A stretch of 27,863 nt of DNA from CAYQJL01 sp964612295 (GCA_964612295.1 CAZTDY010000055.1:1-27863); one strand, 5' to 3'. Positions 1-8,695 are shown, counted from the first letter of the stretch. A program made the numbers and translations. The notes: generated by a model from the sequence alone, not told the origin.

Positions 1-64
1 CATAGATCAGCGTCGTTCTGGCAGCACAGGGGCACAATTGACAGAGAGGCGGCACAGCGGCGCG

Positions 65-676
65 ATGCGATTTGGCAGAATCGCCAGGATTGGCTGGCTA
101 CTCGTTGCGGCCGGCGCGTTCCTCTGTGCCGTGACGACTTCCTCGCGCGCCGCACTGGATCCCCTCGATGACCTTCGGTTTACCGACGAGTGGCGGTGGT
201 CGCTCTTTGGATCCGCGGAAGGTCTGCCGTCCGATCATGTGCACGAACTGATCGAGACCACCTCCGGCGTTGTCTGGGCACGAACAGCGAACGGTCTTGC
301 CTGGTTCGACGACTATCGCTGGCACCCCGTTGAAATCTGCGGCGGCGTATCCCCCGACTCGATCACCTGTTTCGCGCCGGGCCTTCACGACGAGGTCATG
401 GTTGTCGGCGCGGAACGCCTCTACCGGGGGAGTCAGTCCGGCTTCACGCGGGTGAACGTGGAAGATCAGAGCCGACCCCTGGCGATCAGGTCGGTTGCGC
501 CCCTGGAGGAGGGACTCCTCATCCTGACGAGGCGCGGAATCTACCTCATGGATGACATGGGCCTCCGCCATGTGCCGGGCACCTCCCCGGGGGAGAACGA
601 CCTCCATCTCGCCAAGCTCCATCGAACGCGGAGCGGGTCCATCTGGTACGCCTGCATCCATGGGACGTTCCTTTAG
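65..676 (+). CDS. 5' part of interrupted hybrid two-component sensor (signal peptide and first propeller blades)
   Basis: The protein starts with a signal peptide or first membrane helix (MRFGRIARIGWLLVAAGAFLC, ending near TSSRA) followed by beta-propeller repeats typical of periplasmic sensors of the BT4673/Reg_prop type; GLPSDHVHELIETTSGVVWA and RTANGLAWFDD are blade signatures. I prefer ATG at 65 because it opens directly on the signal peptide. A TTG at 38 in the same frame adds nine residues and cannot be excluded. The frame ends at TAG 674-676. Past the stop the same frame goes on with sensible propeller sequence (RGESEGLEQRC, then a blade ending SADSDAPP) up to the run of nine C at 816-824, where it moves into the frame of the next entry. 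So this is most likely the N-terminal third of a single gene, now broken or misread, and not a stand-alone protein. Confidence 0.6.
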   Translation: MRFGRIARIGWLLVAAGAFLCAVTTSSRAALDPLDDLRFTDEWRWSLFGSAEGLPSDHVHELIETTSGVVWARTANGLAWFDDYRWHPVEICGGVSPDSITCFAPGLHDEVMVVGAERLYRGSQSGFTRVNVEDQSRPLAIRSVAPLEEGLLILTRRGIYLMDDMGLRHVPGTSPGENDLHLAKLHRTRSGSIWYACIHGTFL

Positions 677-812
677 CGAGGCGAATCGGAGGGGTTGGAG
701 CAACGCTGTGATCATGCCGCGACGATAATCCGCGAGGATGAGCAGGGTGGTGTTCTGACCGTCGACCGGGTTCGGGATCAGATCGGGCTCTGGACCTGGT
801 CTGCCGACAGCG

Positions 813-3563
813 ATGCCCCCCCCCTCGCTGTACGTCGAGGAGAGCCCCTCGGCCGTGAGCGCGGTGGATCTCGATGGTCAGGGAGCCGGGCTCGTGGTCT
901 ACGCTTCGGGGCTCGTCCGTAAGATGATCCGGGGGGTCTGGAGTGAGGTGGGGCGGGTTCCGCCCCTGATAAAGAGTGTCTTTAGCCTCAAGTTCACCAG
1001 CGGTGGAGATCTCTGGATCGGCACCGAGGACGGCGCTTGGCTCTTTCAGTGCTACTCCACCCGCTGGCGGACGCTCCGTACCGATGACGCATTGATCGCG
1101 AACTGGGTCAACACCCTCCTGCTGACCACGGAGGGGGACCTTTGGGTGGGGACCAGCGAGGGGTTGGTCATTCATCGGGCCGACGGTTCGATCGACCGGA
1201 TCAAGGAGATCGACGGCCGCTGGCTGCACACGGTCACCGGGCTTGCCCAGGATCGCGAAGGAGCGATTTGGGTCTCAAGCGGAGCGGACTTCAACGGGGC
1301 CTACCGCTGGCGCGAGGGTCGCTGGGATCACTTCGGCGTGGATGAAGGCCTACTGGCACCTCGGATCCACGCCATCGTGCCCGACCGAGACGGCCGGCTC
1401 TGGTTTCTCGGCCTGGGCTCCAGGTTCGGACAACCAAAGGGCGAGCCGGGCGCGTTCGTGCGTGACAATGGCCGGTTTGTCCGCTGGGGCGAGGAAGAGG
1501 GCTTGCTCAATGGCAGGGTCTACGACTTCCTCGAGGGCAACGACGGAGAGTACTGGTTCGCCACCAACGGTGGGCTGAGCCGCTGGCAGGAGGGCCGGTG
1601 GACCCACTGGACCTCCGAGGACAATCTGTTCCACATCCGAATCTTCACCCTCGCAATGGGTCCCTCCGGCCGGCTGTGGCTTGGCCACCAAACTGGGCTC
1701 GGCGGACTCGGTTACCTTGATGACGATGGCCGCGTTCACTACCTCGACCGCCAGGCAGGGTTGGTTCATGACGACGTCCGCGACCTTGCGTTCGACGAAG
1801 ATGGAACTCTCTGGATCGGCACCTTTGGCGGGCTCGCGATGATGAAAGAGGAAGATGACCCGCAGTTCTCGACCATCCGGCTGGTGGGTTGCCCCCCTCT
1901 GTGGCCTGTGATCCCGACCGCGGATCAGGTCTACATGGGCACGGCCGGCTGGGGCGTCATGGTGCTGGATCCGTCTGAACGGCGTTCTCCCCCGCCGGCG
2001 GTGGAAGTCCACCCTCCCCTCACCGACGCGCGGGGCACCTTCATCCGTTGGGATGTGTTCTCTTACCGTGGAGAGGTGCGACCGGCCCACTGCGAGACCC
2101 GCTACCGCCTCGACGCTGGAAACTGGTCCTCCTGGGGTACGGTCCACGAAGCGATGATCACAGATGTGCCACCGGGCAACCACACCTTGACGGTGCAATC
2201 GAAGAGTCTCCTGGGAAACGTGAGCGCCCAGGGCGCCGGTGTCGCGTTCGTGATCGCGAGGCCGTTCCTTCGGAGTCCTCTCTTCATCGCGGCAGTTGTT
2301 CTCTGGGCGGCGGGGATGCTGCTCTTGGGGCGTCATGTCTACACCAGGCAGCGCCGGCATCGCCTCCAACTTCAGCAACGCGACGAAGAACTGCGCCAAG
2401 CGCAGAAGATGGAAGCCATCGGCCAACTGGCCGGCGGCGTCGCGCATGACTTCAACAATGTGCTCACCGTCATCCTCGGCAACGCGGAGCTTCTCCGGCT
2501 CGAGCTCAGGGACAAGTTGCCCTTCCCCGCCGGGGACGGCAAGGGCGGGTGGAGCGACTCCTTGGATCAGATCATCTCGGCGGGCGAGCAGGCGAGTTCA
2601 CTCACCAAACAGCTTCTGACCTTCGGTCGCCGTCAGGTCGTCGAGGTGGAAGTGCTCGATCCGAATGAGATCGTCGAGGACTTAGAGCGTATGCTGACCC
2701 GGGTGGTCAGCGAAAGAATCGAGATTCGAACACGTTTGTCATCCGACGTGCCTCCCATACGTGCAGATGCGGGGCACATCCGTCAAGCCCTGCTGAACAT
2801 CTGCCTCAACGGGCGCGATGCCATGCCCGAGGGTGGCACCTTGACGATCGAGACGGCGGTTGCGATGCAGGATGCGGCGGCGTTTGCCCTGCCCTCTTCT
2901 GGAACGGAAACGCAGGTCGCGGTCATCTCCGTTTCGGACACCGGAGTGGGGATGAGCGAGGAAATTCGCGCCCGCGCCTTCGAACCCTTCTTCACCACCA
3001 AGACCGCAGGGCAAGGGTCTGGACTAGGATTGGCCACGGCGTACAGCATCGTGCAGCAGGCCGGCGGCGTCCTCAAAGCGGAGAGCGAGCTGGGACGGGG
3101 CTCGACCTTCCGCGTTTGTCTCCCGGCCACGAGCGGACGGGTCGTTCGCGTTGCCGAGAAGCTGCCGGATAAGAGGCCCGCGACCGGCGAGACCATCCTC
3201 ATCTGTGAAGATGAGGAGTACGTGCGAGACCTCGTACGGCGGATCCTCGGCGCGGCCGGATACAACCTGATCGTGGCTGAACGTGCGGAAGAAGCGGTTG
3301 AGCTGGCCCGGCAACATGGCGGTCACATCCACCTGCTCGTGACCGACGTCGTGATGCCCGGGATGAACGGACGCGAGCTGGCCGCCGCACTTGCACAAAC
3401 GCGGCCCGACCTGCACGTACTCTACATCTCCGGCTACTCCGCGGACATGCTGGCGACTGAAGGTGTTCTTGACGAGGGGGTCGAGCTACTCAAGAAACCC
3501 TTCGGCCGCAAGGAGCTGCTCGACCGGGTCGGCCAGCAACTCCAACGCGCCCTCCGCACCTGA
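813..3563 (+). CDS. Hybrid sensor histidine kinase/response regulator with two-component regulator propeller (3' part)
   Basis: Main part of a one-protein two-component system. In order: about seven Reg_prop repeats to residue ~350 (GDLWIGTEDGAW, GDLWVGTSEGL, GTLWIGTFGGLAMM); a Y_Y_Y Ig-like domain (CETRYRLDAGNWSSWG, then PPGNHTLTVQ); one membrane helix near residues 484-510; a HisKA H-box with phospho-acceptor His545 (GGVAHDFNNVLTV); a HATPase domain with N-box NICLNGRDAMPEGG, G1 DTGVGM and G2 GQGSGLGLA; and a C-terminal receiver with acidic pocket CEDEE, phospho-Asp845 (VTDVVMPG) and a conserved KP near the end. The propeller should sit in the periplasm and the kinase and receiver in the cytoplasm. 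No separate output domain is fused. ATG 813 has no visible SD and sits right at the nine-C run, so it is unlikely to be a true start; the natural start is probably near 65. The gene converges on the next one, which is on the other strand. Confidence 0.8.
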   Translation: MPPPSLYVEESPSAVSAVDLDGQGAGLVVYASGLVRKMIRGVWSEVGRVPPLIKSVFSLKFTSGGDLWIGTEDGAWLFQCYSTRWRTLRTDDALIANWVNTLLLTTEGDLWVGTSEGLVIHRADGSIDRIKEIDGRWLHTVTGLAQDREGAIWVSSGADFNGAYRWREGRWDHFGVDEGLLAPRIHAIVPDRDGRLWFLGLGSRFGQPKGEPGAFVRDNGRFVRWGEEEGLLNGRVYDFLEGNDGEYWFATNGGLSRWQEGRWTHWTSEDNLFHIRIFTLAMGPSGRLWLGHQTGLGGLGYLDDDGRVHYLDRQAGLVHDDVRDLAFDEDGTLWIGTFGGLAMMKEEDDPQFSTIRLVGCPPLWPVIPTADQVYMGTAGWGVMVLDPSERRSPPPAVEVHPPLTDARGTFIRWDVFSYRGEVRPAHCETRYRLDAGNWSSWGTVHEAMITDVPPGNHTLTVQSKSLLGNVSAQGAGVAFVIARPFLRSPLFIAAVVLWAAGMLLLGRHVYTRQRRHRLQLQQRDEELRQAQKMEAIGQLAGGVAHDFNNVLTVILGNAELLRLELRDKLPFPAGDGKGGWSDSLDQIISAGEQASSLTKQLLTFGRRQVVEVEVLDPNEIVEDLERMLTRVVSERIEIRTRLSSDVPPIRADAGHIRQALLNICLNGRDAMPEGGTLTIETAVAMQDAAAFALPSSGTETQVAVISVSDTGVGMSEEIRARAFEPFFTTKTAGQGSGLGLATAYSIVQQAGGVLKAESELGRGSTFRVCLPATSGRVVRVAEKLPDKRPATGETILICEDEEYVRDLVRRILGAAGYNLIVAERAEEAVELARQHGGHIHLLVTDVVMPGMNGRELAAALAQTRPDLHVLYISGYSADMLATEGVLDEGVELLKKPFGRKELLDRVGQQLQRALRT

Positions 3564-3592
3564 GACTGCTCTGTAGGGGCCGCCACCTGGCT

Positions 3593-5185
3593 CTACCGGC
3601 AGATGACCACCTTGCGAGACCCGCTCCAGTAGCGACTTTCCCCTTCCAACTTCAAGAAGTACACGCCGGGTTGGACGATGCCGCCGTTCGCATCGCGTCC
3701 GTCCCAAACGTACTCCGCTCTGCTGCCAGACGCACCCGGCGTCAGGCTTCGGACCAAACGTCCGGCCGGGTCGAAGACGGACAGCTCCCCAGCGCGCGTC
3801 GGAGCCGCGTTCTCTGCGGCCTCCAGACGAATCGTGGTGGTGCCGGGCGATGGATTCGGCGCCGCCACCAGGCGAAGCCGCGGATCGTAGCCGCGGGTCA
3901 CGACATCGGAGAGGCCGGGCTCATGACGATGAAACCCCATGTCGAGCACCCCGCTGTCCGGAACGTAGTCGGTGCGGGTGGTGTGGGACGTCAGAGCCCA
4001 GTGCTCGGCCGTCTCCCACCCGGCGTCGATGCAAGGGCTATCGAGTTCCTGGCCGGCCGCGACGGCGGATAGAAAGAACTCCTCAGCGGCCGCGGTGGCG
4101 AAGAGCGGATCGAGATCGATGTTGCCGACCCCGGCAAAGCCGTACTGCACATCACAGTATTGAACGCCCTCGAAGTTCTCGGGCGAGATCTGAGCCGGAA
4201 CGGGGTACATCGGATTCACGTTTCCCCAGACGATGCAGTTGGTGACGGTCGTGGCCGGGGAGTTGTAGATGTTGATCGCGCCCAGATTGCTGATTGCATA
4301 GGTCGAGTTCTGGGCCAGCGTGCAGCAAGAGATCTCGACTTCGCCGCCGGTGACTCCGATGGCGCTGCCGGATTCGTCATAGACCTCGTTGGCGGCAAAC
4401 AGCGAGTTGAAGATCTTCCCCTCGCAGTAGCCGAGACTGAGCGCGGGGCAGAAGTGCGTGACCATACATTCCTGGAACGTGCAGTGCGAGACGTCGACGC
4501 GGGCGAACTCCCCCTGGACGCCACCCCCGTAGCCGTGCGCCGAGCACCGGAGGAAGCTGCAGCCGCTGATCACGATGTCGGTGTCGATGAAGTATATCGC
4601 ACCGCCGCCGCCAGAGCAGCAGTACTGCCGGCAATCGGTGAACGTGCAGTTGAGGATTCGAGGCCGCCCGCCGCTGGCGTAGATCGCGCCGCCGAGATCA
4701 TCCCACTCGTGCCAACTGCCACTCTCGCAACCCTCGAACAGGCAATAGGCAATCGCCGGGGAACTGTTCTGGGAGTAGATCGCACCCCCGCGATGCGTTT
4801 CGTGCGTTTCACCATTGGAAATCGCTTCGATGAAGTGGCAGTAGATCAGGCGACACTCTACGTCTGCGCCGATGAACTGGAGGCCGCTCCAGGCGGGTTC
4901 CTCCATCGCCGCGAAACGGATCGGGGCATCTGCAGATCCCACGGCGATCAGAAGCCCATAGACCCACACCTCCTTCTCGGCGGCGAAGAGCACCTCCACC
5001 CCGGGACGGATCTCGAGGCTGGAATCTTCAAGAACGCTGATGTCATCGGTGACGATGTAGGGGCTGCCGGCTGGATCCCAGACGCCGGAAACCGGTCCCG
5101 AGACGTAGGTTTCGGCTTGGATATTTCCGGCGGACACGAGGGGGACGACAAGAAGTACGGCGCAGAACCCACCTAGCCTTGCCAT
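3593..5185 (-). CDS. Secreted right-handed beta-helix protein with FlgD-Ig/sorting-like C-terminal domain
   Basis: 530 aa. An N-terminal signal peptide (MARLGGFCAVLLVVPLVSAG, cleavage likely after QAE) is followed by repeated beta-helix turns of the type GGAIYxxxSxPxIxxCxFxxC, a pattern shared with parallel beta-helix (pectate-lyase-fold) proteins. It is unusually rich in cysteine (paired Cys at several turns, for example RQYCCSGGGGAIY), which fits an extracytoplasmic disulfide-stabilised helix. A SPCIDAG...DMGFHRH segment closes the helix. The last ~85 residues form a FlgD-Ig-like domain (PNPSPGTTTIRLE, VFDPAGRLVRSL, VWDGRDANGG, GVYFLKLEG). I see no catalytic residues that would name an enzyme; adhesion, surface or polysaccharide binding are all possible. 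The start is well supported by an SD (AAGGAGGG, complement of 5190-5197). The gene is downstream of the cytochrome on the same strand but has its own TATAAT box, so it is probably a separate transcription unit. Confidence 0.85.
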   Translation of the reverse strand: MARLGGFCAVLLVVPLVSAGNIQAETYVSGPVSGVWDPAGSPYIVTDDISVLEDSSLEIRPGVEVLFAAEKEVWVYGLLIAVGSADAPIRFAAMEEPAWSGLQFIGADVECRLIYCHFIEAISNGETHETHRGGAIYSQNSSPAIAYCLFEGCESGSWHEWDDLGGAIYASGGRPRILNCTFTDCRQYCCSGGGGAIYFIDTDIVISGCSFLRCSAHGYGGGVQGEFARVDVSHCTFQECMVTHFCPALSLGYCEGKIFNSLFAANEVYDESGSAIGVTGGEVEISCCTLAQNSTYAISNLGAINIYNSPATTVTNCIVWGNVNPMYPVPAQISPENFEGVQYCDVQYGFAGVGNIDLDPLFATAAAEEFFLSAVAAGQELDSPCIDAGWETAEHWALTSHTTRTDYVPDSGVLDMGFHRHEPGLSDVVTRGYDPRLRLVAAPNPSPGTTTIRLEAAENAAPTRAGELSVFDPAGRLVRSLTPGASGSRAEYVWDGRDANGGIVQPGVYFLKLEGESRYWSGSRKVVICR

Positions 5186-5236
5186 GGCTCCCTCCTTGTT
5201 CGCGGAATCAGGTTCGGTCAGGACGGCTCACCCTGA

Positions 5237-5242
5237 TTATAC
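5237..5242 (-). promoter_or_regulatory. Candidate -10 box for the beta-helix gene
   Basis: On the minus strand a perfect TATAAT lies about 50 bases upstream of the start codon at 5185 and about 20 bases beyond the stop of the nonaheme cytochrome. The -35 region at normal spacing is weak (TAGCGG), so this is only a candidate. It is one of the few AT-rich patches near an intergenic boundary here. Confidence 0.35.
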
Positions 5243-5261
5243 GACGGGAGCCAGGCGGCCG

Positions 5262-6098
5262 CTAGTCGTCCATCACAGACTCGACCTCGGCCGGGTCGAT
5301 TCCGTGGCAGTCTTCACAGGCGTCCTCGTCGTGGCACTCGAAGCAGACCGAGTGAAGGTCCCGGTCATCGGGGCCGCCCATGGGGTGAAGCTCCTGGCCG
5401 CGAATGTGACAGGCTTCACACCCTTGCTCAATATGGCAGCTCGTGCACTCGAGCTCATACCCCTCGGCGTGATTACGATGGTGGAAGGGAACCACGCCGG
5501 GATCGTCCTCGGTGTCCTCCATGTAGATCATCATCTCGGGGATCTCGATGGGGGGATAGTGACCGCCCTCCGGTGCTCCGACGGGCGCCCCATCGACCTT
5601 CTTCAGATGGCAGACCTCGCACTCCCCGTCCGGATCCCACTCGCTGTGACATGCCATGCAGCTGCGGTGGTAGGCGCCGCGCAGTCCGGGTTGGGTGATA
5701 TCCTCGGTCTGCTGCTCGGTCGAGTGACAGGTCTTGCAGGCCGGCTCAGCATGATTCGGGGGTGTGAAGTGGTGGCACAGTTCGCACCCGCCGGACATCG
5801 TCGCCATGTGAGCGTGCTCCCGGTGGTCGAACTCGGACGGGCCGTACAGCTTTTCAAGCTCATCGAGGATCAGGACCTCGGGACCGCTCTCGGGATCCAG
5901 TCCCTCCATGTCGGCGTGCCGCGCACAGAGGCCACGCATGAGACACGGGTCGGTCTTGGTGGGCCGGGCGCAGATGTGACAATCGGCACAGTCAACGGAA
6001 GCAATCACCGGTTGAGCCCCGGCAAAAAGAAGCATTGCGAAACTCAGCAACACAAGAAGGTTGGCTCCGACTCTTGGCATTCCGTCGCGCTTCGTCAT
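5262..6098 (-). CDS. Periplasmic nonaheme cytochrome c (module A)
   Basis: 278 aa. A signal peptide (hydrophobic stretch VGANLLVLLSFAMLLFAGA, ending near VIAS) precedes nine CXXCH c-type heme sites: CADCH, CELCH, CKTCH, CMACH, CEVCH, CTSCH, CEACH, CFECH and CEDCH. The spacing is irregular, with paired sites (CTSCH and CEACH; CFECH and CEDCH) near the C-terminus, and additional free histidines (FDHREHAH, FHHRNHAEG) are good candidates for distal ligands. It is the last gene of the minus-strand operon that also encodes a Tat ferredoxin, a NrfD/HybB protein and a 42-aa membrane peptide. By analogy with Hmc, Cbc and Qrc complexes it should pass electrons between the membrane complex and periplasmic partners; the direction is unknown. 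ATG 6098 is preceded by a purine-rich SD (GGAGAGGAAGAG) and lies 18 bases after the peptide gene. I cannot assign it to one named subfamily. Confidence 0.9.
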   Translation of the reverse strand: MTKRDGMPRVGANLLVLLSFAMLLFAGAQPVIASVDCADCHICARPTKTDPCLMRGLCARHADMEGLDPESGPEVLILDELEKLYGPSEFDHREHAHMATMSGGCELCHHFTPPNHAEPACKTCHSTEQQTEDITQPGLRGAYHRSCMACHSEWDPDGECEVCHLKKVDGAPVGAPEGGHYPPIEIPEMMIYMEDTEDDPGVVPFHHRNHAEGYELECTSCHIEQGCEACHIRGQELHPMGGPDDRDLHSVCFECHDEDACEDCHGIDPAEVESVMDD

Positions 6099-6116
6099 GC
6101 TCTTCCTCTCCGTTCG

Positions 6117-6245
6117 CTACTTCTCTTTCTTTCCACCCTTGAACAGAAGTCGCATTAATACCACGAAAGCCAGCAGGAAGAGAATGATGAATAGGTACTC
6201 GATTCCCTTGGTCGCAAAAATGTTGACCGAGAACAAGGCTGTCAT
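6117..6245 (-). CDS. Small membrane peptide of redox module A (42 aa)
   Basis: A 42-residue ORF reading MTALFSVNIFATKGIEYLFI, continuing as a hydrophobic stretch to LMRLLF and ending KGGKKEK. It has one membrane helix with a basic C-terminal tail, so the tail should be cytoplasmic. A strong SD (AGGAGGTG, nine bases before ATG) and its tight fit between the NrfD gene (stop at 6299) and the cytochrome gene (start at 6098) make it a real gene. Small one-helix subunits are known in comparable complexes (HmcD-like), so I infer a structural or assembly subunit. Its first residues (MTAL, then a helix) resemble the start of the anchored GcvH-like protein of module B at 10069, which may reflect a common membrane-anchor role. 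No further function can be read from it. Confidence 0.75.
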   Translation of the reverse strand: MTALFSVNIFATKGIEYLFIILFLLAFVVLMRLLFKGGKKEK

Positions 6246-6298
6246 CCAAACACCTCCTGGGGGCTAGCCCGCATCTTCTGCGCCCCGAGCCAACACCA

Positions 6299-7537
6299 TC
6301 AATGTTCCTCATCCTCCGTCACCCAGCGGGGAGGATCACCCAGCACCGCCATCCGATTGACCACCCAGCGGAACGCCCAGATCTCGGCGCAAATGACCGC
6401 CAGGGTGACCTCGATTTCCATCCACGTTGGGAAATAGGGGGTCTCGGACTGCCACTGGAAGCCGATCGTCGTGACGTTCAGGCGATTGAGGATGATCCCC
6501 ACCAACGTGAGAATTGCCGCGATACGAATCAACTTCAGATTCTCGAACTGCACCGCGTGGTAATAGAGGTAGCCGGGCACCAGCACAAACCCGATGAGTT
6601 CCACCATGTACCAGTAGCCCCAACCCGTGGCGAGCATGGGAAATTGCTGATTGTGGATCAGAATGAGAACCTTGAAGAAGAAGTAGACGAACATCATCAC
6701 GGCGCAGAATCGTCCCAGGCCCAGCAGGATCCCGTCGTGGGACGCGTGTTGGGTCTTCCCCACCCGGTGCTTGAAGACTTTGTGGCTGAGAGAGCCTTCA
6801 AGAATCACCATCGAAAGGCCTGCGAAGGTGCTCGAAACGAAGAAGAGCACGGGAATGAACTCGGTGTACCACAGCGGGTGGATCTTGCTCTTGGCCATCA
6901 TGTAAAGGGCCCCGAGCCCGGACTGGTGGAGGGTGGAGAGCGTGATGCCGAAGATCACGGCTCCCAACGTCAGCCCATGCAGAACCCTGCGGGTCCGCTT
7001 CCAGCCGAGCCATTCAGCCACGGCGGGCGAGAATTCGATCAACTCGGCCAACATGTAGAGCAGGAAGTGCCAGGCGACCAGGAAGAGCACGGAACTCACG
7101 CCGAATGAGTTGCCGATGATCGGATTCACCACGTTCCAGGGCCGTCCGAGATCGAGCAGCAGGGCGCCCGCATAGAAGACATAGGCCAGGAACCCATTGA
7201 GCACCGTGGCTCGCACGATCGGGTAGTACTTCTTGGCCCCCAGAATGTACACCAGGAAGGTGACGATATAGGCGCCTCCGGCGAACGCCACGCCGGTCAC
7301 GACGTCGAATCCAATCCACACGCCCCAGGGGGACTCTTGCGACAGATTCGTGATCGCCCCCAACCCCTTGGTGAACCGGATCACCAGAAGCACGATGGCG
7401 ACCGCCATGATGACGCTTGAGATGACGTTGAACGGAGTCAGCAGCTTGCCCTTGGGTTTCAACTCCCCGATGAAGAACGCAACGAATTCACGAAGCCCGC
7501 TGATCCCATTGGGGGGCGATTCGACTGTTCGGTTCAT
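6299..7537 (-). CDS. HybB/NrfD-family polytopic membrane subunit (module A)
   Basis: 412 aa, about ten membrane helices, as in the HybB/NrfD/ActC-type quinone-interacting subunits. Family signs: an early helix then FTKGLGAITNLSQESPWGVW leading into WIGFDVVTGVAFAGGAY; LLDLGRPWNVVNPI; GITLSTLHQSGLGALYMMAK followed by KIHPLWYT; and a late helix with NRLNVTT. In this family the protein holds a quinone site but no metal cofactor and works with a periplasmic four-cluster ferredoxin. ATG 7537 overlaps the stop of the upstream ferredoxin gene by four bases (ATGA), a translational-coupling arrangement, and has a good SD (GGGGGAGGAAGA). The reading frame stays open further upstream inside the ferredoxin gene, but that part is not protein-like. 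It should pair with the Tat ferredoxin and feed the nonaheme cytochrome. Confidence 0.92.
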   Translation of the reverse strand: MNRTVESPPNGISGLREFVAFFIGELKPKGKLLTPFNVISSVIMAVAIVLLVIRFTKGLGAITNLSQESPWGVWIGFDVVTGVAFAGGAYIVTFLVYILGAKKYYPIVRATVLNGFLAYVFYAGALLLDLGRPWNVVNPIIGNSFGVSSVLFLVAWHFLLYMLAELIEFSPAVAEWLGWKRTRRVLHGLTLGAVIFGITLSTLHQSGLGALYMMAKSKIHPLWYTEFIPVLFFVSSTFAGLSMVILEGSLSHKVFKHRVGKTQHASHDGILLGLGRFCAVMMFVYFFFKVLILIHNQQFPMLATGWGYWYMVELIGFVLVPGYLYYHAVQFENLKLIRIAAILTLVGIILNRLNVTTIGFQWQSETPYFPTWMEIEVTLAVICAEIWAFRWVVNRMAVLGDPPRWVTEDEEH

Positions 7538-8424
7538 TCTTCCTCCCCCCCGTTGAGCTCGACCTGACTGTCGCTGGCGCCCTTGTGCGAAACCATGGCC
7601 TGGTTGACCCCGAAGAGAAAGGTCGGCCACAAGAGGAGAACCGCGGGCACCGCGTAAAGGAAGTCCTTGGATAGCTCGGGAACGGATCCTCCGCCCAGGT
7701 CGGTGCGGAATCCGATCTGGTCGAAGGGAACCGGGGAGAGATAGAGCCAATCGGTTCCTCCAACCTCCTGCTCCCCGTAGATCGCGGGATGATAGAGGTC
7801 GGGTTGGCTGTATATTCGTTTCCTGGCCAACTCGAGCATCTGGCCGCGGGGCCCGAAGTGCAGCGCCTCCACCGGGCAGCTCGCCACACAGGCGGGCTGT
7901 TCGCCCCTCTGCAGACGGGAGTGACACAAGATGCACTTCTGGATCTTCGGGTTGGCGCTGAAATACTCGAACTTGGGCACGTCGAACGGACAGGAAATCA
8001 TGCAGAATCGGCACCCCATACACTTGCGGGCGCGCCAGATGATCGGTCCTTCCGGCGTCTTGTACATCGCCTTGGTCAGGCACGCGGCGGCGCAGGCGGG
8101 TTGGTCGCAGTGCATGCACTGCCGCTTCACATAGATGGGGCCGTGCTCACTTTCGTAGCGATTGACCACGGTCCAATGATCGGGATCGGTCTGCCGCGAG
8201 TCCGCAAAGACCGACTGATCATTGATGTCGACCGAGGTGAGGCCATTTTCTTCTGCACAGGAGGCCTCACAGCGGCGACAACCGACACATCGTTTGGTGT
8301 CCACGAGCACTGCGGGAGCGTTGGGATCGGCTCCGGTGAATTCGACTGCAGTGGCTCGGGTGCCGAGGAGAGCGGTACCGCCGGCACCGGCGAATACCCT
8401 CAGGAAGGTCCTTCGATCAGTCAT
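7534..8424 (-). CDS. Tat-exported four-cluster ferredoxin subunit, HybA-like (module A)
   Basis: 296 aa. The N-terminus carries a twin-arginine motif (RRTFLRV, residues 4-10) and a hydrophobic stretch ending near TRATA. Four groups of four cysteines follow: CVGCRRCEASC from Cys46, CMHCDQPACAAAC, CMGCRFCMISC, and CILC with CVASCPVEAL. This is the standard set for four [4Fe-4S] clusters in the HybA/NrfC/DmsB family. A C-terminal membrane helix (FLYAVPAVLLLWPTFLFGV) anchors it, as in HybA. The Tat signal places the clusters in the periplasm, where they can connect the NrfD/HybB protein with the nonaheme cytochrome. It is the first gene of a leftward operon; the start has a G-rich SD (GGGGGGAT). 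No molybdopterin or hydrogenase catalytic subunit lies next to it. Confidence 0.92.
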   Translation of the reverse strand: MTDRRTFLRVFAGAGGTALLGTRATAVEFTGADPNAPAVLVDTKRCVGCRRCEASCAEENGLTSVDINDQSVFADSRQTDPDHWTVVNRYESEHGPIYVKRQCMHCDQPACAAACLTKAMYKTPEGPIIWRARKCMGCRFCMISCPFDVPKFEYFSANPKIQKCILCHSRLQRGEQPACVASCPVEALHFGPRGQMLELARKRIYSQPDLYHPAIYGEQEVGGTDWLYLSPVPFDQIGFRTDLGGGSVPELSKDFLYAVPAVLLLWPTFLFGVNQAMVSHKGASDSQVELNGGEEE

Positions 8425-8681
8425 GATCCCCCCTGAACCCGGGTGTGTGAAGGATGTTGACCCAGTTCACGGCGCCGGAGTGTCAGGGTCCCGATCGGAC
8501 GCCTTCCCTGCAACATTGTGAGGGATCCAGCACGTAAATCAGGTCGACTTGTGTAGGAACTTACGACAGATCTGCCGGAAAATCCCACACAAAATGCCCC
8601 CTCCGCACATCTTCTTTCTCGGGTCTCATTCCCCTATTTCACGTGTTCTTCTCTCGCTAGGAGGTTCAACCGACACTCTGT

Positions 8682-8695
8682 CGTGCCGCGGCACG
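8682..8695. repeat. 14-base perfect palindrome overlapping the sigma-54 -24 element
   Basis: The sequence CGTGCCGCGGCACG is its own reverse complement. Its right half supplies the GGCACG of the -24 element. It could be an operator competing with RNA polymerase, or chance in GC-rich DNA. It lacks a T-run and so is not a terminator. Confidence 0.4.

Noticed and set aside
674..676. TAG read as a sense codon (recoding) in the hybrid kinase
   Set aside because: Several clear genes here end at TAG (for example at 8980, 9990, 10746 and 12753), so amber is a normal stop in this organism.
7538..8119. Upstream extension of the module A NrfD reading frame
   Set aside because: It lies inside the ferredoxin gene in another frame, is arginine-rich and not protein-like; ATG 7537 with SD and ATGA overlap is the clear start.
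8682..8695. 14-base palindrome as a terminator
   Set aside because: No loop or T-run and it overlaps the sigma-54 promoter core; an operator or chance is more likely.
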